Of a stretch of DNA of 25,397 nucleotides, positions 14,354-22,558 are shown piece by piece. This DNA is from an uncultured Gammaproteobacteria bacterium (GTDB taxonomy: Bacteria > Pseudomonadota > Gammaproteobacteria > Rariloculales > Rariloculaceae). The position numbers and the translations under genes are program-made. The first letter of the stretch is position 1. Each line of letters begins with the position of its first letter. The stretch covers positions 1 to 25,397 of the forward strand of contig CAMPKU010000028.1 of NCBI GenBank assembly GCA_946887385.1, given 5' to 3'. Below the pieces are notes generated by a model. It searched no databases and was not told where the DNA came from. It saw nothing but the letters and a program-made list of their open reading frames with translations.

Positions 14354-15856
14354 ATGGCCCGCTACATGAACATCCTCGAGACGATCGGCAACACGCCGCT
14401 CGTGAAGCTCGGCAAGCTCGCGCCGCCGGGCGTGAATCTGTACGTCAAAGTCGAAGCGTTCAACCCGATGGGCTCCGTGAAGGACCGCATGGCGCGCGCC
14501 ATCATCGAGCGCGCCGAGCGCAGCGGGCAGCTCGAGCCCGGCCAAACCGTGATCGAGGCCACGAGCGGCAACACCGGCATCGGGCTCGCGATGGTGTGTG
14601 CGCAGAAGGGCTATCCGCTCGTCGTGACGATGGCGGAAAGCTTCAGCATCGAGCGGCGCAAGCTGCTGCGCTTCCTCGGCGCCAAAGTGGTGCTCACACC
14701 GGCGGCCGACAAAGGCACGGGCATGCTCGCGAAAGCCGTAGAGCTCGCAGAGGCGCACGGCTGGTTCCTGTGCCGGCAGTTCGACAACGAAGCCAACGCC
14801 GACGTGCACACGCGCACGACGGCGCAGGAGATCCTCGCCGACTTCGCCGGCGAGCGGCTCGACTACTGGGTGTCGGGCTTCGGTACCGGCGGCACGCTGA
14901 AAGGCGTGGCGCGCGCGCTGAAACAGGCGAGCCCCGTGACGCGCGTGGTGGCCGCCGAGCCCGACAACTCGCCGGTGCTCGGCAGCGGCATCCCGCAGGC
15001 GCGCGCTGCCGACGGCAACCCCAGCGAGAGCCATCCGCAATTTCGCCCGCACCTCATGCAGGGCTGGGCGCCGGACTTCATCTCGAAGCTCACCGAGGAT
15101 GCGGTCCGCGCGGGGCACATCGACGAGATCGTGCCGGTGGCCGGCACCGATGCGCTGAAGCTCGCGCGCGAGCTCGCGCGGCGCGAAGGCATCTTCGTCG
15201 GCACGTCGAGCGGCGCGACGCTTGCAGCAGCGCTCACCATCGCGCGGCGCTCGAAGCCCGGCACGAACATCGTGTGCATGCTGCCGGACACCGGCGAGCG
15301 GTATCTGTCGACGCCGCTGTTCGAGGATATCGGCGAGGAGATGACGGCCGAGGAGCTCGCGCTGTCGCGCTCGACGCCGTCGTGCCGCTTCGATGCAGCC
15401 GCGCCTTCGCCCGCACCGAGCGCGCCTTCGCGGGCGGCGCCCAATCCCGTGGCGCTCGATACGGAAGCCGAGCGGTTCGTCGACGACGTCGTGCGCACCG
15501 AGCCCGTGGTGCTGTTCGCGCTCGAGTGGTGCGAGTTTTGCTGGTCCGTGCGCAAGCTCTTCGCGCGGCTCGGCATCGCCTACCGCAGCGTGGACCTCGA
15601 CTCCGTGGAGTATCAACCCGGCGATCGCGGCGGAAAGATCCGCGCCGTGCTTGCTGCGCGCACCGGCTTGAAGACGATTCCGCAAATCTTCATCGGCGGC
15701 ACGCACGTCGGCGGTGCCACCGACCTGTTCGACGCGTGGCGCAGCGGGGCGGCCCGTGAGCTGCTCGCGAAACGCGGCGCGGCGTTCGATGGCAGCGCCG
15801 ATCTCGATCCCTATGCGCTGCTGCCGAAATGGCTGCAGCCCCGCAAGAGCGCTTGA
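14354..15856 (+). CDS. Cysteine synthase-like PLP enzyme fused to glutaredoxin
   Basis: This 500-residue protein starts at ATG 14354 after AAGGAG (14342-14347). Residues about 5-330 are a fold-type II PLP enzyme of the cysteine synthase/CBS family. Lys43 in GSVKDR should hold PLP, SGNTG at 71-75 is the substrate loop, GTGGT at 177-181 binds phosphate, and TSSGA is at 284-288. These enzymes replace an O-acetyl- or O-phosphoserine leaving group with a sulfur nucleophile. An Ala/Pro/Ser-rich linker (about 345-368) leads to a glutaredoxin domain at about 370-470, with active site WCEFC (Cys393, Cys396), cis-Pro443 in TIPQ and the GGTHVGG element. CEFC differs from the usual CPYC. The fusion could couple disulfide or glutathionyl reduction to sulfur transfer. 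It heads a three-gene operon divergent from the BTAD regulator. The sulfur donor is unknown. Confidence 0.92.
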   Translation: MARYMNILETIGNTPLVKLGKLAPPGVNLYVKVEAFNPMGSVKDRMARAIIERAERSGQLEPGQTVIEATSGNTGIGLAMVCAQKGYPLVVTMAESFSIERRKLLRFLGAKVVLTPAADKGTGMLAKAVELAEAHGWFLCRQFDNEANADVHTRTTAQEILADFAGERLDYWVSGFGTGGTLKGVARALKQASPVTRVVAAEPDNSPVLGSGIPQARAADGNPSESHPQFRPHLMQGWAPDFISKLTEDAVRAGHIDEIVPVAGTDALKLARELARREGIFVGTSSGATLAAALTIARRSKPGTNIVCMLPDTGERYLSTPLFEDIGEEMTAEELALSRSTPSCRFDAAAPSPAPSAPSRAAPNPVALDTEAERFVDDVVRTEPVVLFALEWCEFCWSVRKLFARLGIAYRSVDLDSVEYQPGDRGGKIRAVLAARTGLKTIPQIFIGGTHVGGATDLFDAWRSGAARELLAKRGAAFDGSADLDPYALLPKWLQPRKSA

Positions 15857-15870
15857 GGAGGAGCGTTGCA

Positions 15871-16818
15871 ATGAGCGCCGGAGCTTTACCCGTCATCGAC
15901 ATCCGCGACTTGCGCAGAGCGGCCACCCACCGCGCGATCGACGCCGCGTGTGCCGAATGGGGCTTCTTTCAGGTCGTGGGGCACGGTATCGACGAGCGAA
16001 CGTTGGGCGCGCTGCGTCGCGAGATGCGCGCGTTCTTCGCGCTGCCGCTCGCTGCCAAGCACGCGATCATGCGCACGGCCGAGAACCCGTGGGGCTTCTA
16101 CGACCGCGAGCTCACGAAGCAGACGCGCGACTGGAAACAGATCTACGACTACGGCCCGGCCGACGGCAAGACAATCGTGCCGCAACTGCCGCGAGAGCTG
16201 CCCGGATTCGCGCCTGCGATCGGGCGGTTCTATGCCGAGTGCGACGCGCTGGCGTTCGAGCTCATGGAAGTGATCGCGGCCAATCTCGGCATGCCGCCGG
16301 GTGCGCTCGACGCGTGCTTTCGGCCGCACCACACGAGCTTTCTACGGCTCAACTACTATCCGCCGTGTCCCACGCCGGCGCGGCCCACGGATGTGTCGGC
16401 CGCGCGCGCCGGGCACCTCGGCGTGAACGCTCACACCGACGCCGGCGCGCTGACGCTGCTGCTGCAAGACGAGCAGCCGGGGCTCGAGGTTTTCCATGCC
16501 GGCGAATGGCACCTCGTGGAGCCGCGCCGCGACGCGCTCGTCGTGAACATCGGCGACATCGTGCAAGTGTGGTCCAACGATCGCTATACCGCGGCCCTGC
16601 ACCGCGGCCTCGCTTCGGCCCACGCCGAGCGGTTCAGCGCTCCGTTTTTCTTCAATCCGGCGTACCACACGGAGTACGCGCCGCTGCCGTCGACCGTCGA
16701 CGCGCAGCATCCGCCGCGTTACAGGCCCATTCACTGGGGCGCGTTTCGCGCCCGCCGTGCCGCCGGCGACTACGCCGACCACGGCGAATACCACTCGATC
16801 AGTCACTACTCGCGTTGA
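15871..16818 (+). CDS. Isopenicillin-N-synthase-like Fe(II)/2-oxoglutarate-type dioxygenase
   Basis: This 315-residue protein starts at ATG 15871, with GAGGAGGAG at 15855-15863, 14 nt after the upstream stop. The N-terminal DIOX_N-type region includes GFFQVVGHGI (31-40). The double-stranded beta-helix carries the iron triad His188 and Asp190 (HTD) plus His244 (ALHRG). Arg254 and Ser256 (RFS) match the 2-oxoglutarate carboxylate site. Isopenicillin N synthase also has RxS but uses no 2-oxoglutarate, so cosubstrate use is not settled by these residues. Substrate is unknown. Next to a cysteine synthase fusion, a cysteine-derived substrate is an attractive but untested idea. The next gene begins 14 nt downstream. 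Confidence 0.92.
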   Translation: MSAGALPVIDIRDLRRAATHRAIDAACAEWGFFQVVGHGIDERTLGALRREMRAFFALPLAAKHAIMRTAENPWGFYDRELTKQTRDWKQIYDYGPADGKTIVPQLPRELPGFAPAIGRFYAECDALAFELMEVIAANLGMPPGALDACFRPHHTSFLRLNYYPPCPTPARPTDVSAARAGHLGVNAHTDAGALTLLLQDEQPGLEVFHAGEWHLVEPRRDALVVNIGDIVQVWSNDRYTAALHRGLASAHAERFSAPFFFNPAYHTEYAPLPSTVDAQHPPRYRPIHWGAFRARRAAGDYADHGEYHSISHYSR

Positions 16819-16832
16819 GCAAGGAGCGCACC

Positions 16833-17462
16833 ATGGCCTTCATCGAAACGATTTCCGCAAGCTGGGTGACGGGCGAGGCGTTCGCCATGTACGACCGCCA
16901 GCAGAAGCACTACGGCTACGTGCCGAACTACGCCACCGTCTTTTGCCATCGGCCGGAGGTGATGCGGCGCTGGGCCGAGCTGCTCGCGGCCATCAAGCGC
17001 CCCATGGACACGCGGCGCTTCGAGCTTGCGACGTTCGCCGCGGCCCACGAGCTGCGCAGCACGCTTTGCACACTGGCGCACGGCAAGGCGTTGCTTGCCT
17101 TCTTCTCCGTTGCCGATGTGATCGCGATAGCCCGCGGCGAGACGCCGAGCTCGCTCTCGGCTGCCGACGCCGCGCTCGTGCGTTTCGCACGCGCCATAGC
17201 GCGCGACGCGTCCGCCGTCACGGCCGCCGACGTGGCCGAGCTCAAGCGGCACGGCTTCTCGGACGCAGAAGTCTTCGACATCGCGGCCACGGCCGCCGGG
17301 CGAACGTTCTGGACGAAGCTCATCGAATCGCTGGGCGTGGCGGCCGATGCGCTGCTGCGCGAGATCGATGCGGAGCTGCGCGCGGCACTCACCGTGGGCC
17401 GACCGCTCGAGTTCGTGCAGCCCGAGCGCCTCGACGAGCCCGAGTTTCGCGCGATCGGTTGA
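16833..17462 (+). CDS. Carboxymuconolactone decarboxylase/AhpD-like protein
   Basis: This 209-residue helical protein starts at ATG 16833 after AAGGAG (16820-16825). The AhpD-like core (about 30-170) carries the motif region HELRSTLCTLAHGKAL. AhpD uses CxxCxxxH; here the first Cys is Ser76, leaving SxxC(79)xxxH(83) with Glu73 just before it. This pattern is common in the peroxidase-related, uncharacterised branch of the family. A two-Cys disulfide cycle is therefore not possible at this site, and a different chemistry or a partner thiol is likely. It is the third gene of the cysteine synthase operon. A candidate promoter for the next gene overlaps its stop. Confidence 0.88.
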   Translation: MAFIETISASWVTGEAFAMYDRQQKHYGYVPNYATVFCHRPEVMRRWAELLAAIKRPMDTRRFELATFAAAHELRSTLCTLAHGKALLAFFSVADVIAIARGETPSSLSAADAALVRFARAIARDASAVTAADVAELKRHGFSDAEVFDIAATAAGRTFWTKLIESLGVAADALLREIDAELRAALTVGRPLEFVQPERLDEPEFRAIG

Positions 17463-17485
17463 AAGGCCCCAACTCCGGCTAAGAT
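17459..17485 (+). promoter_or_regulatory. Candidate sigma70 promoter for PQQ dehydrogenase genes
   Basis: TTGAAA (17459-17464, one mismatch from TTGACA) overlaps the stop of the previous gene. TAAGAT (17480-17485) follows with a 15-nt spacer, slightly short. The region just downstream has an inverted repeat, CGGTCC (17488-17493) and GGACCG (17506-17511), that could be an operator. Strength is uncertain because the spacer is not ideal. Confidence 0.4.
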
Positions 17486-17529
17486 TGCGGTCCTAGGAGC
17501 GCTTTGGACCGTTCCGCGGAGGTATGTCG

Positions 17530-18783
17530 ATGCGTCACGCTCACGTTCGCCGCGCCAGCGCGGCCGCTCTGATGGGGCTTGTGACCGCCGCGGCGCATGC
17601 CCAGCCGTCGTGGCCGCTCGACCCCGAGACGGTTCGCGCCGCGATTCCCGGCATTCCGGCCGGCGTCGGCTGGCCGTCGCCGCCGCTCGGTGACGGGCCG
17701 TTTCTCGTCGAGTCGATGCGACCCGAGCACCGCATGCTGCGAGTCGTGGTCGTGGCGCGCGGCCTCGTGCAACCGTGGTCGATTGCCTTCCTGCCGGACG
17801 GCGACCTGCTGGTTACCGAACGGCCGGGGCGTTTGCGGTTGATCCACGACGGCGTGCTCGATCCCGATCCTGTTCAAGGCGTGCCGGCGGTGCGTTCGGG
17901 CGGCTTGCAGGGTTTCATGGACGTGGTGCTGCACCCGCGCTTCGAAGACAACCGTTGGGTGTATCTCTCGTATCATCGCCCGGCCGGAGAAGACGCCGGT
18001 GAAACGGTGTTGGCGCGCGGCCGCTGGGAAAACGGCGCGCTCGTCGACGTACGCGACATCTTCGAAACCGGCGCCACGGGCACCGAAGGCTCGCGGATCG
18101 GGTTCGCGCGGGACGGTATGCTGCACATGACCGTGAGCGCGGGCGGCGTTGGGCCCACCGTCGTGCGCTCGCAGGACCCGCAAGACTACGCCGGCAAGAC
18201 CATTCGCCTGCACGACGACGGCCGCATCCCGCGCGACAACCCGTTCGTCAACGACTCGCGCTACTTGCCCGCGATCTACACCCTGGGGCACCGCAACGGC
18301 CATTCGATGACGTTGAATCCGTGGACGGGCGAGCTGTGGGCCACGGAGCAGGGGCCGAACGGCGGCGACGAGATCAACGTGCTGCAGCCCGGCGGCAACT
18401 ACGGCTGGCCGCTCGTGAGCCACGGCCGCGTCTACAGCGGCCCGAAAATATCACCGAACCCGACGCTCGAAGGCACGGTGCAGCCGCTGATCTTTTGGGT
18501 GCCGTCGATCGCCGTCACCGGCATGACGTTCTACCAGGGCGACGTGTTCACGGCCTGGCGCCGCAGCGCCTTCGTCGGCGGATTGCGCGAGGGCGAAGTG
18601 CCGCGCACGGGGCAGATTCAGCGCATCGAGTTCAACGAGAATTGGGAAGAGATCCGCCGCGAGCCGCTGCTGCGCGAGCTCAAGCAGCGCATCCGCGACG
18701 TGCGCGAGGGCCCCGACGGCCTTCTGTACGTGCTCACCGCGGAAGCCGAAGGCGCCGTGCTGCGCATCGAGCCTGCGGACTGA
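17530..18783 (+). CDS. PQQ-dependent sugar dehydrogenase (soluble GDH/Yli-type), exported
   Basis: This 417-residue protein is assigned ATG 17530 because GGAGG (17518-17522) is then 7 nt upstream; ATG 17524 would leave one base. A Sec signal peptide covers 1-24, with a cut after AHA. The protein has the six-bladed propeller hallmarks of soluble glucose/sorbosone dehydrogenases: GGLQGFMDVVLHPRF (124-138, with the expected catalytic His135), SRIGFARDG (188-196), GHRNGHSMT (253-261), TGELWATEQGPNGGDEIN (266-283) and GGNYGWP (288-294). It should oxidise an aldose or similar polyol in the periplasm using PQQ, passing electrons to an acceptor not encoded nearby. Precise substrate cannot be read from sequence. 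Another PQQ-type dehydrogenase follows 10 nt after the stop, so the two are probably co-transcribed. Confidence 0.9.
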   Translation: MRHAHVRRASAAALMGLVTAAAHAQPSWPLDPETVRAAIPGIPAGVGWPSPPLGDGPFLVESMRPEHRMLRVVVVARGLVQPWSIAFLPDGDLLVTERPGRLRLIHDGVLDPDPVQGVPAVRSGGLQGFMDVVLHPRFEDNRWVYLSYHRPAGEDAGETVLARGRWENGALVDVRDIFETGATGTEGSRIGFARDGMLHMTVSAGGVGPTVVRSQDPQDYAGKTIRLHDDGRIPRDNPFVNDSRYLPAIYTLGHRNGHSMTLNPWTGELWATEQGPNGGDEINVLQPGGNYGWPLVSHGRVYSGPKISPNPTLEGTVQPLIFWVPSIAVTGMTFYQGDVFTAWRRSAFVGGLREGEVPRTGQIQRIEFNENWEEIRREPLLRELKQRIRDVREGPDGLLYVLTAEAEGAVLRIEPAD

Positions 18784-18793
18784 GCGGCCGACG

Positions 18794-20842
18794 ATGGCGC
18801 GAGCAGGTGTTTTCGGATCGCTGGCGGTGCTGCCGCTCACCGCCCTCGCGCAGCAGGGCGCACCGGACGGCGAGTGGCCCACCTACGGCGGCGATCTCGG
18901 CCATACACGCTACGCGCCGCTCGATCAGATCGACGCCGGCAACTTCAATCGCCTTGAGGTCGCATGGCGCTTCAAGACCGATAGCTTAGGGCCCAACCGC
19001 GAGTTCAATTTTCAGTCGACGCCGCTGATGGTGGACGGGGTGGTCTACTCCACGGCCGGTACGCGCCGTGCCGTCGTCGCGCTCGACGCCGGTAACGGCG
19101 AGCTTCTGTGGATCCATCGGCTCGACGAAGGGCGGCGCGGTCAGGTCGCGCCGCGTCAGCTTTCGGGTCGCGGCCTGGCGTATTGGGAGAGCGGCGACGA
19201 CAAGCGCATCGTCTACGTCACGCCGGGTTATCAGCTGATCGCGCTCGACGCGCGCACCGGCGATCGCGTGGCGAGCTTCGGCGTCGACGGCATCGTCGAT
19301 CTCAAGCAGAACATCGATCAAGAGCTCGATCCGCTGAACGGCGAGATCGGGCTGCACGCCACGCCGATCGTGGCGAAGGACGTGATCATCGTCGGCGCCG
19401 CGCATCCGACGGGCGCGAACCCGACGAGCGCGCGCATGACGAAGGGCTACGTGCGCGGCTTCGATGCGCGCACCGGCGAGCGGCTGTGGATTTTTCACAC
19501 CGTGCCGATGCGCGGCGAGTTCGGCACCGAGAGTTGGCTGCGCGCCTCGAACGAGTACACGGGCAACACCGGCGTGTGGGCGCAGATCTCGGTGGACCCC
19601 GAGCTCGAGACCGTCTACCTGCCCGTGGAGCAAGCGACGGGCGACTACTTCGGCGCCGACCGGCCCGGCGACAATCTGTACAGCGAGACGCTGCTCGCCG
19701 TCGACCTCCATACCGGCGCGCGCAAGTGGCACTTCCAGCTCGTGCACCACGGCGTGTGGGACATGGACATCCCGAGCGCGCCGATTCTGTTCGACGCCGT
19801 CGTCGACGGCCGCACCGTGAAGGCCGTCGCGCAGCCGACGAAGCAAGCCTACCTGTATGTATTCGATCGCGTCTCCGGCCGGCCGCTGTGGCCAATCGAG
19901 GAGCGGCCCGTGCCGAAAGGCGACGTGCCCGGCGAGTGGTACTCGCCGACGCAGCCGATACCGACGAAGCCGCCGGCGTACGATCGCCAGGGCGTCACCG
20001 AGAGCGACCTCATCGACTTCACGCCGGAGCTGCGCCGCGAGGCGCTCGACATCGTCGCGTGGCACAAGATGGGCCCGTTGTTCACGCCGCCCGTGGTCAG
20101 CAACATCAACGGCCCGCTCGGCACGTTGATGGCGCCGAGCCAAGACGGCGGCTCGAATTGGCAGGGCGGCTCGTTCGATCCGGACACCGGCATTCTCTAC
20201 GTCGCGTCGGCCTCGACGGTGGTCAGCAAAGCCGTCGTGCCGCCGTATCCCGGTCAATCGGAGATTGCGTACATCGAAGGCAACGCCGTCACGGGCCCGC
20301 GCACCACGGGCGGCTCGGGCTCGGCGGCCGGCGGCGGGCGCAGCGAGTTTCAGCCGGCTGAGCGCCGCGTGCTCACGCCCGACGATCCGTCGCGCGGACC
20401 GCCGAAGCTCGCTTTGAGCGTGCAGGGCTTGCCCCTTTTGAAGCCGCCGTACGGCCGCATCAGCGCCATCGACATGAAGCGCGGCGAGTTGGTCTGGCAG
20501 ATTGCGCACGGCGAGACGCCTGACGACATCAAGAACCATCCGTTGCTCAAAGATCTGGGCTTGCCGCGCACGGGGCAAGCCGGCTCGCCGGGCACGCTCG
20601 TGACGAAGACGCTGCTGATCGCCGGCGAGCGCTTGAACACGACCACGCCCGAAGGGCTCGGTGCGATGCTGCGCGCCTATGACAAGGCGACGGGACGCGA
20701 AGTGGGCGCCGTGTACCTGCCGGCGCCGCAAAGCGGCTCGCCGATGACGTACCTGCACAACGGCGAGCAGTATCTCGTCGTGGCGATCAGCGGTGCACAG
20801 TACGCAGGCGAGCTGTTGGCGTTCAAGTTGCCGCGGCGGTAA
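18794..20842 (+). CDS. PQQ-dependent dehydrogenase (eight-bladed quinoprotein), exported
   Basis: This 682-residue protein starts 10 nt after the previous stop; the Shine-Dalgarno is poor. A short signal peptide (about 1-19, cut near ALA) precedes the propeller, which begins EWPTYGGDLGHTRYAPLDQI. Repeated tryptophan-docking segments are visible: TGELLWIHRL-like at about 95-104, TGERLWIFHT, TGARKWHFQL and RGELVWQIAH. VHHGVWDMDIPSAPILFD matches the active-site Asp region of membrane-glucose/quinate-type enzymes. I see no cysteine, so the vicinal disulfide of alcohol dehydrogenases is absent. No cytochrome domain or N-terminal membrane anchor is present, so it should be soluble in the periplasm. 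A Gly/Ser-rich insert lies near residues 505-520. Substrate unknown. Confidence 0.9.
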   Translation: MARAGVFGSLAVLPLTALAQQGAPDGEWPTYGGDLGHTRYAPLDQIDAGNFNRLEVAWRFKTDSLGPNREFNFQSTPLMVDGVVYSTAGTRRAVVALDAGNGELLWIHRLDEGRRGQVAPRQLSGRGLAYWESGDDKRIVYVTPGYQLIALDARTGDRVASFGVDGIVDLKQNIDQELDPLNGEIGLHATPIVAKDVIIVGAAHPTGANPTSARMTKGYVRGFDARTGERLWIFHTVPMRGEFGTESWLRASNEYTGNTGVWAQISVDPELETVYLPVEQATGDYFGADRPGDNLYSETLLAVDLHTGARKWHFQLVHHGVWDMDIPSAPILFDAVVDGRTVKAVAQPTKQAYLYVFDRVSGRPLWPIEERPVPKGDVPGEWYSPTQPIPTKPPAYDRQGVTESDLIDFTPELRREALDIVAWHKMGPLFTPPVVSNINGPLGTLMAPSQDGGSNWQGGSFDPDTGILYVASASTVVSKAVVPPYPGQSEIAYIEGNAVTGPRTTGGSGSAAGGGRSEFQPAERRVLTPDDPSRGPPKLALSVQGLPLLKPPYGRISAIDMKRGELVWQIAHGETPDDIKNHPLLKDLGLPRTGQAGSPGTLVTKTLLIAGERLNTTTPEGLGAMLRAYDKATGREVGAVYLPAPQSGSPMTYLHNGEQYLVVAISGAQYAGELLAFKLPRR

Positions 20843-20855
20843 GCACGCACGCGGC

Positions 20856-20875
20856 GCTGGCGGCTCATCGCCAGC
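20856..20875. terminator. Possible bidirectional terminator between convergent genes
   Basis: A perfect 7-bp stem (GCTGGCG at 20856-20862, CGCCAGC at 20869-20875) has a 6-nt loop. The loop contains the stop codon of the leftward gene (20865-20867). It lies 14 nt past the rightward stop. There is no T-tract on either strand, so it may need Rho or act only as a 3' stabilising structure. Confidence 0.4.
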
Positions 20876-22349
20876 AGACGCCGGCCCGTTCGCAGAGCCG
20901 TAGCCGGCCGGCTCGATTCCGTTCCAGCGACTCGGGACTCAAGTGATAGCGAACACTCACGGGGGCCGAAGCGGCCAGCTCGCCGTCGACCACTCGCGGC
21001 CGGAACGTGATGCCCTCGATCAGCTTGATCACGTCTTTCTCCTCGGCGCGGGTCGCGTTCTGGCTCGTACTGAGGATCTCGACGTGTTCCGCCAAGCCGT
21101 CTTTCGTGATGGCGAATGCGACATCCACGTAGCGCGACGCCGAGGCCGTTGCCGCTGCCGCAGCGAACGGATTCGGTACGAAGGTCGGGAGAGTGACGGG
21201 TATCGCCGGCGAGAAAATCTGCGTTGCCGACGCTCGCAATTCCTCGTTCTGCCGAGTTTCACGGTACAGCCGTTCGTAGAGCTCGAGCGCCCGCCGGCTG
21301 CTCTCGGGGGCAAAGCGGCGGCGGCCGACGGGCGTAGTGAAGAGCAACCAGTCCGCGAGCTCGGCGGCCGCGTCGGCGCGAGCGGCAGCGGGCGCGCCGC
21401 TGCGGACCTCATACGAGAGCAAACGCACGAGGCTGACCCAACTGCCGACATTCGCAAGGACGATGCCATCTACATGGATGACGGGTTGCAAGCATGTGCC
21501 GAGAATCTCCAATGCGAGCAGCTCCTCGAGGGCGGCGACCACGCAGCGGCCTTGCCTCCTCCTGAAGGTCCCATCCGTCGTGACGGCGTTTCCCACGCTG
21601 GGTAGCAGCGGGTACGACGCGGTGTACCCGATGCGAAGGGCTTGGCGCTCGAGATCCCGGAGCTCCCGGCTCGCGTAGTCGCCGTTCCTCACGATCACCT
21701 CGATCGCGTCGGCGTAGTACATCAGGATCTCCGTGCGAATCCGCTCCATGGCGCCCGACTTGCCTCCGGAGGCGCAATTGCCCTCGAACGCGGCACGCCG
21801 TTCGCCGCGCGTATCGTCATAGCGTGGAAGGCCCGCGGCGTAATAGCAGCCGAGGTAGAGCTCCGGCGGAAGCTCGCCTGCGTGGTACCTCTGCAGCACG
21901 TCCAACCGATCGTCGCCGAGCTCGCGGAAGATCGCTGCCATGCGCGCATCGTCGAGATGCTGCCTAGCGATCGTTACCATGTCCTGCTGAAGGTTCCATA
22001 CTCGCTCGTGATTGCCGCGTGCCTCCTCGCTGCGAATGAGCGGCAGCAGCAGCAGCGCCTCCTCGGCGGAAGACAAGCCATGGTGAACGCGCGTGACGTG
22101 CCTAGCTTCTCCGAGCGCCGCGATCGCCAGTGCGTGATCGCCGGCTTCTTGGTACAGCACACCCAGGTCCAGTAGCGGCTCGACGAGCGCCGCCGGCGTG
22201 GGGCCGCCTTCGGCCTGCAATTCGGTTATCTGCTCGACGAGCTGTTTTTCGAAGTCGAGAGAGGCGAGCTGAAGTTGTGCCGAGGCGGCGCCGGATGCTG
22301 CGACGGCAGCTACGGCGGCGGCGAGGAGCTTGTTGGGATGCGTGCTCAT
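20865..22349 (-). CDS. Exported helical-repeat protein with TonB-like C-terminal domain
   Basis: This 494-residue protein has a signal peptide (1-24, cut after ASA). The rest starts with a TPR-like region (about 55-125, including DLGVLYQEAGDHALAIAALG) and a long helical middle with several Cys. The C-terminal 90 residues, about 405-475, have the TonB C-terminal pattern: RYVDVAFAITKDGLAEHVEI, then ITFRPRVVDGELAASAPVSV. TonB needs an N-terminal membrane anchor and a Pro-rich spacer; neither is seen, so this is not an energy transducer by itself. The fold is also used in proteins of unknown role. It is divergent from the metallo-beta-lactamase gene. The Shine-Dalgarno for ATG 22349 is weak. Confidence 0.8.
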   Translation of the reverse strand: MSTHPNKLLAAAVAAVAASGAASAQLQLASLDFEKQLVEQITELQAEGGPTPAALVEPLLDLGVLYQEAGDHALAIAALGEARHVTRVHHGLSSAEEALLLLPLIRSEEARGNHERVWNLQQDMVTIARQHLDDARMAAIFRELGDDRLDVLQRYHAGELPPELYLGCYYAAGLPRYDDTRGERRAAFEGNCASGGKSGAMERIRTEILMYYADAIEVIVRNGDYASRELRDLERQALRIGYTASYPLLPSVGNAVTTDGTFRRRQGRCVVAALEELLALEILGTCLQPVIHVDGIVLANVGSWVSLVRLLSYEVRSGAPAAARADAAAELADWLLFTTPVGRRRFAPESSRRALELYERLYRETRQNEELRASATQIFSPAIPVTLPTFVPNPFAAAAATASASRYVDVAFAITKDGLAEHVEILSTSQNATRAEEKDVIKLIEGITFRPRVVDGELAASAPVSVRYHLSPESLERNRAGRLRLCERAGVCWR

Positions 22350-22391
22350 CGACTAATGAAGGCTGGCACCTCGGGCGGAAAGGCGCAAGCG

Positions 22392-22445
22392 GGTTGAGGC
22401 CCAACCTCCTCAAAGGCTGGTTCTGCGCTACCTGACGCGTAATAC
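22392..22445. promoter_or_regulatory. Divergent intergenic region with alternative hairpins and a -10-like box
   Basis: The 209-nt gap between the leftward TonB-like gene and the rightward hydrolase gene holds two overlapping inverted repeats: GGTTG/CAACC (22392-22406) and TTGAGG/CCTCAA (22394-22413). TAATAC (22440-22445) could be a -10 box for the rightward gene, but the -35 at proper spacing (CTGGTT) is poor. I see no other clear signal in this gap. Confidence 0.25.
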
Positions 22446-22558
22446 TGGCCGGGCTCGGCCGTTTGCGGCCGCCGTGAACCGTGTGCGCGGGCGTGCTGCT
22501 CGCGTTCCGTTGCGGCGATCGGAGCTGGCTATTTTCAGCGATCTCAAGGGGGGTACGT

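Noticed and set aside
14204..15871. Extension of the BTAD regulator frame a further 556 codons upstream
   Set aside because: The extension is antisense to the cysteine synthase fusion, and the winged-helix domain begins exactly at ATG 14203.
18986..20758. A 590-codon open frame on the minus strand opposite the second PQQ dehydrogenase
   Set aside because: It is a mirror frame of a clear quinoprotein gene, with biased composition and no domain.
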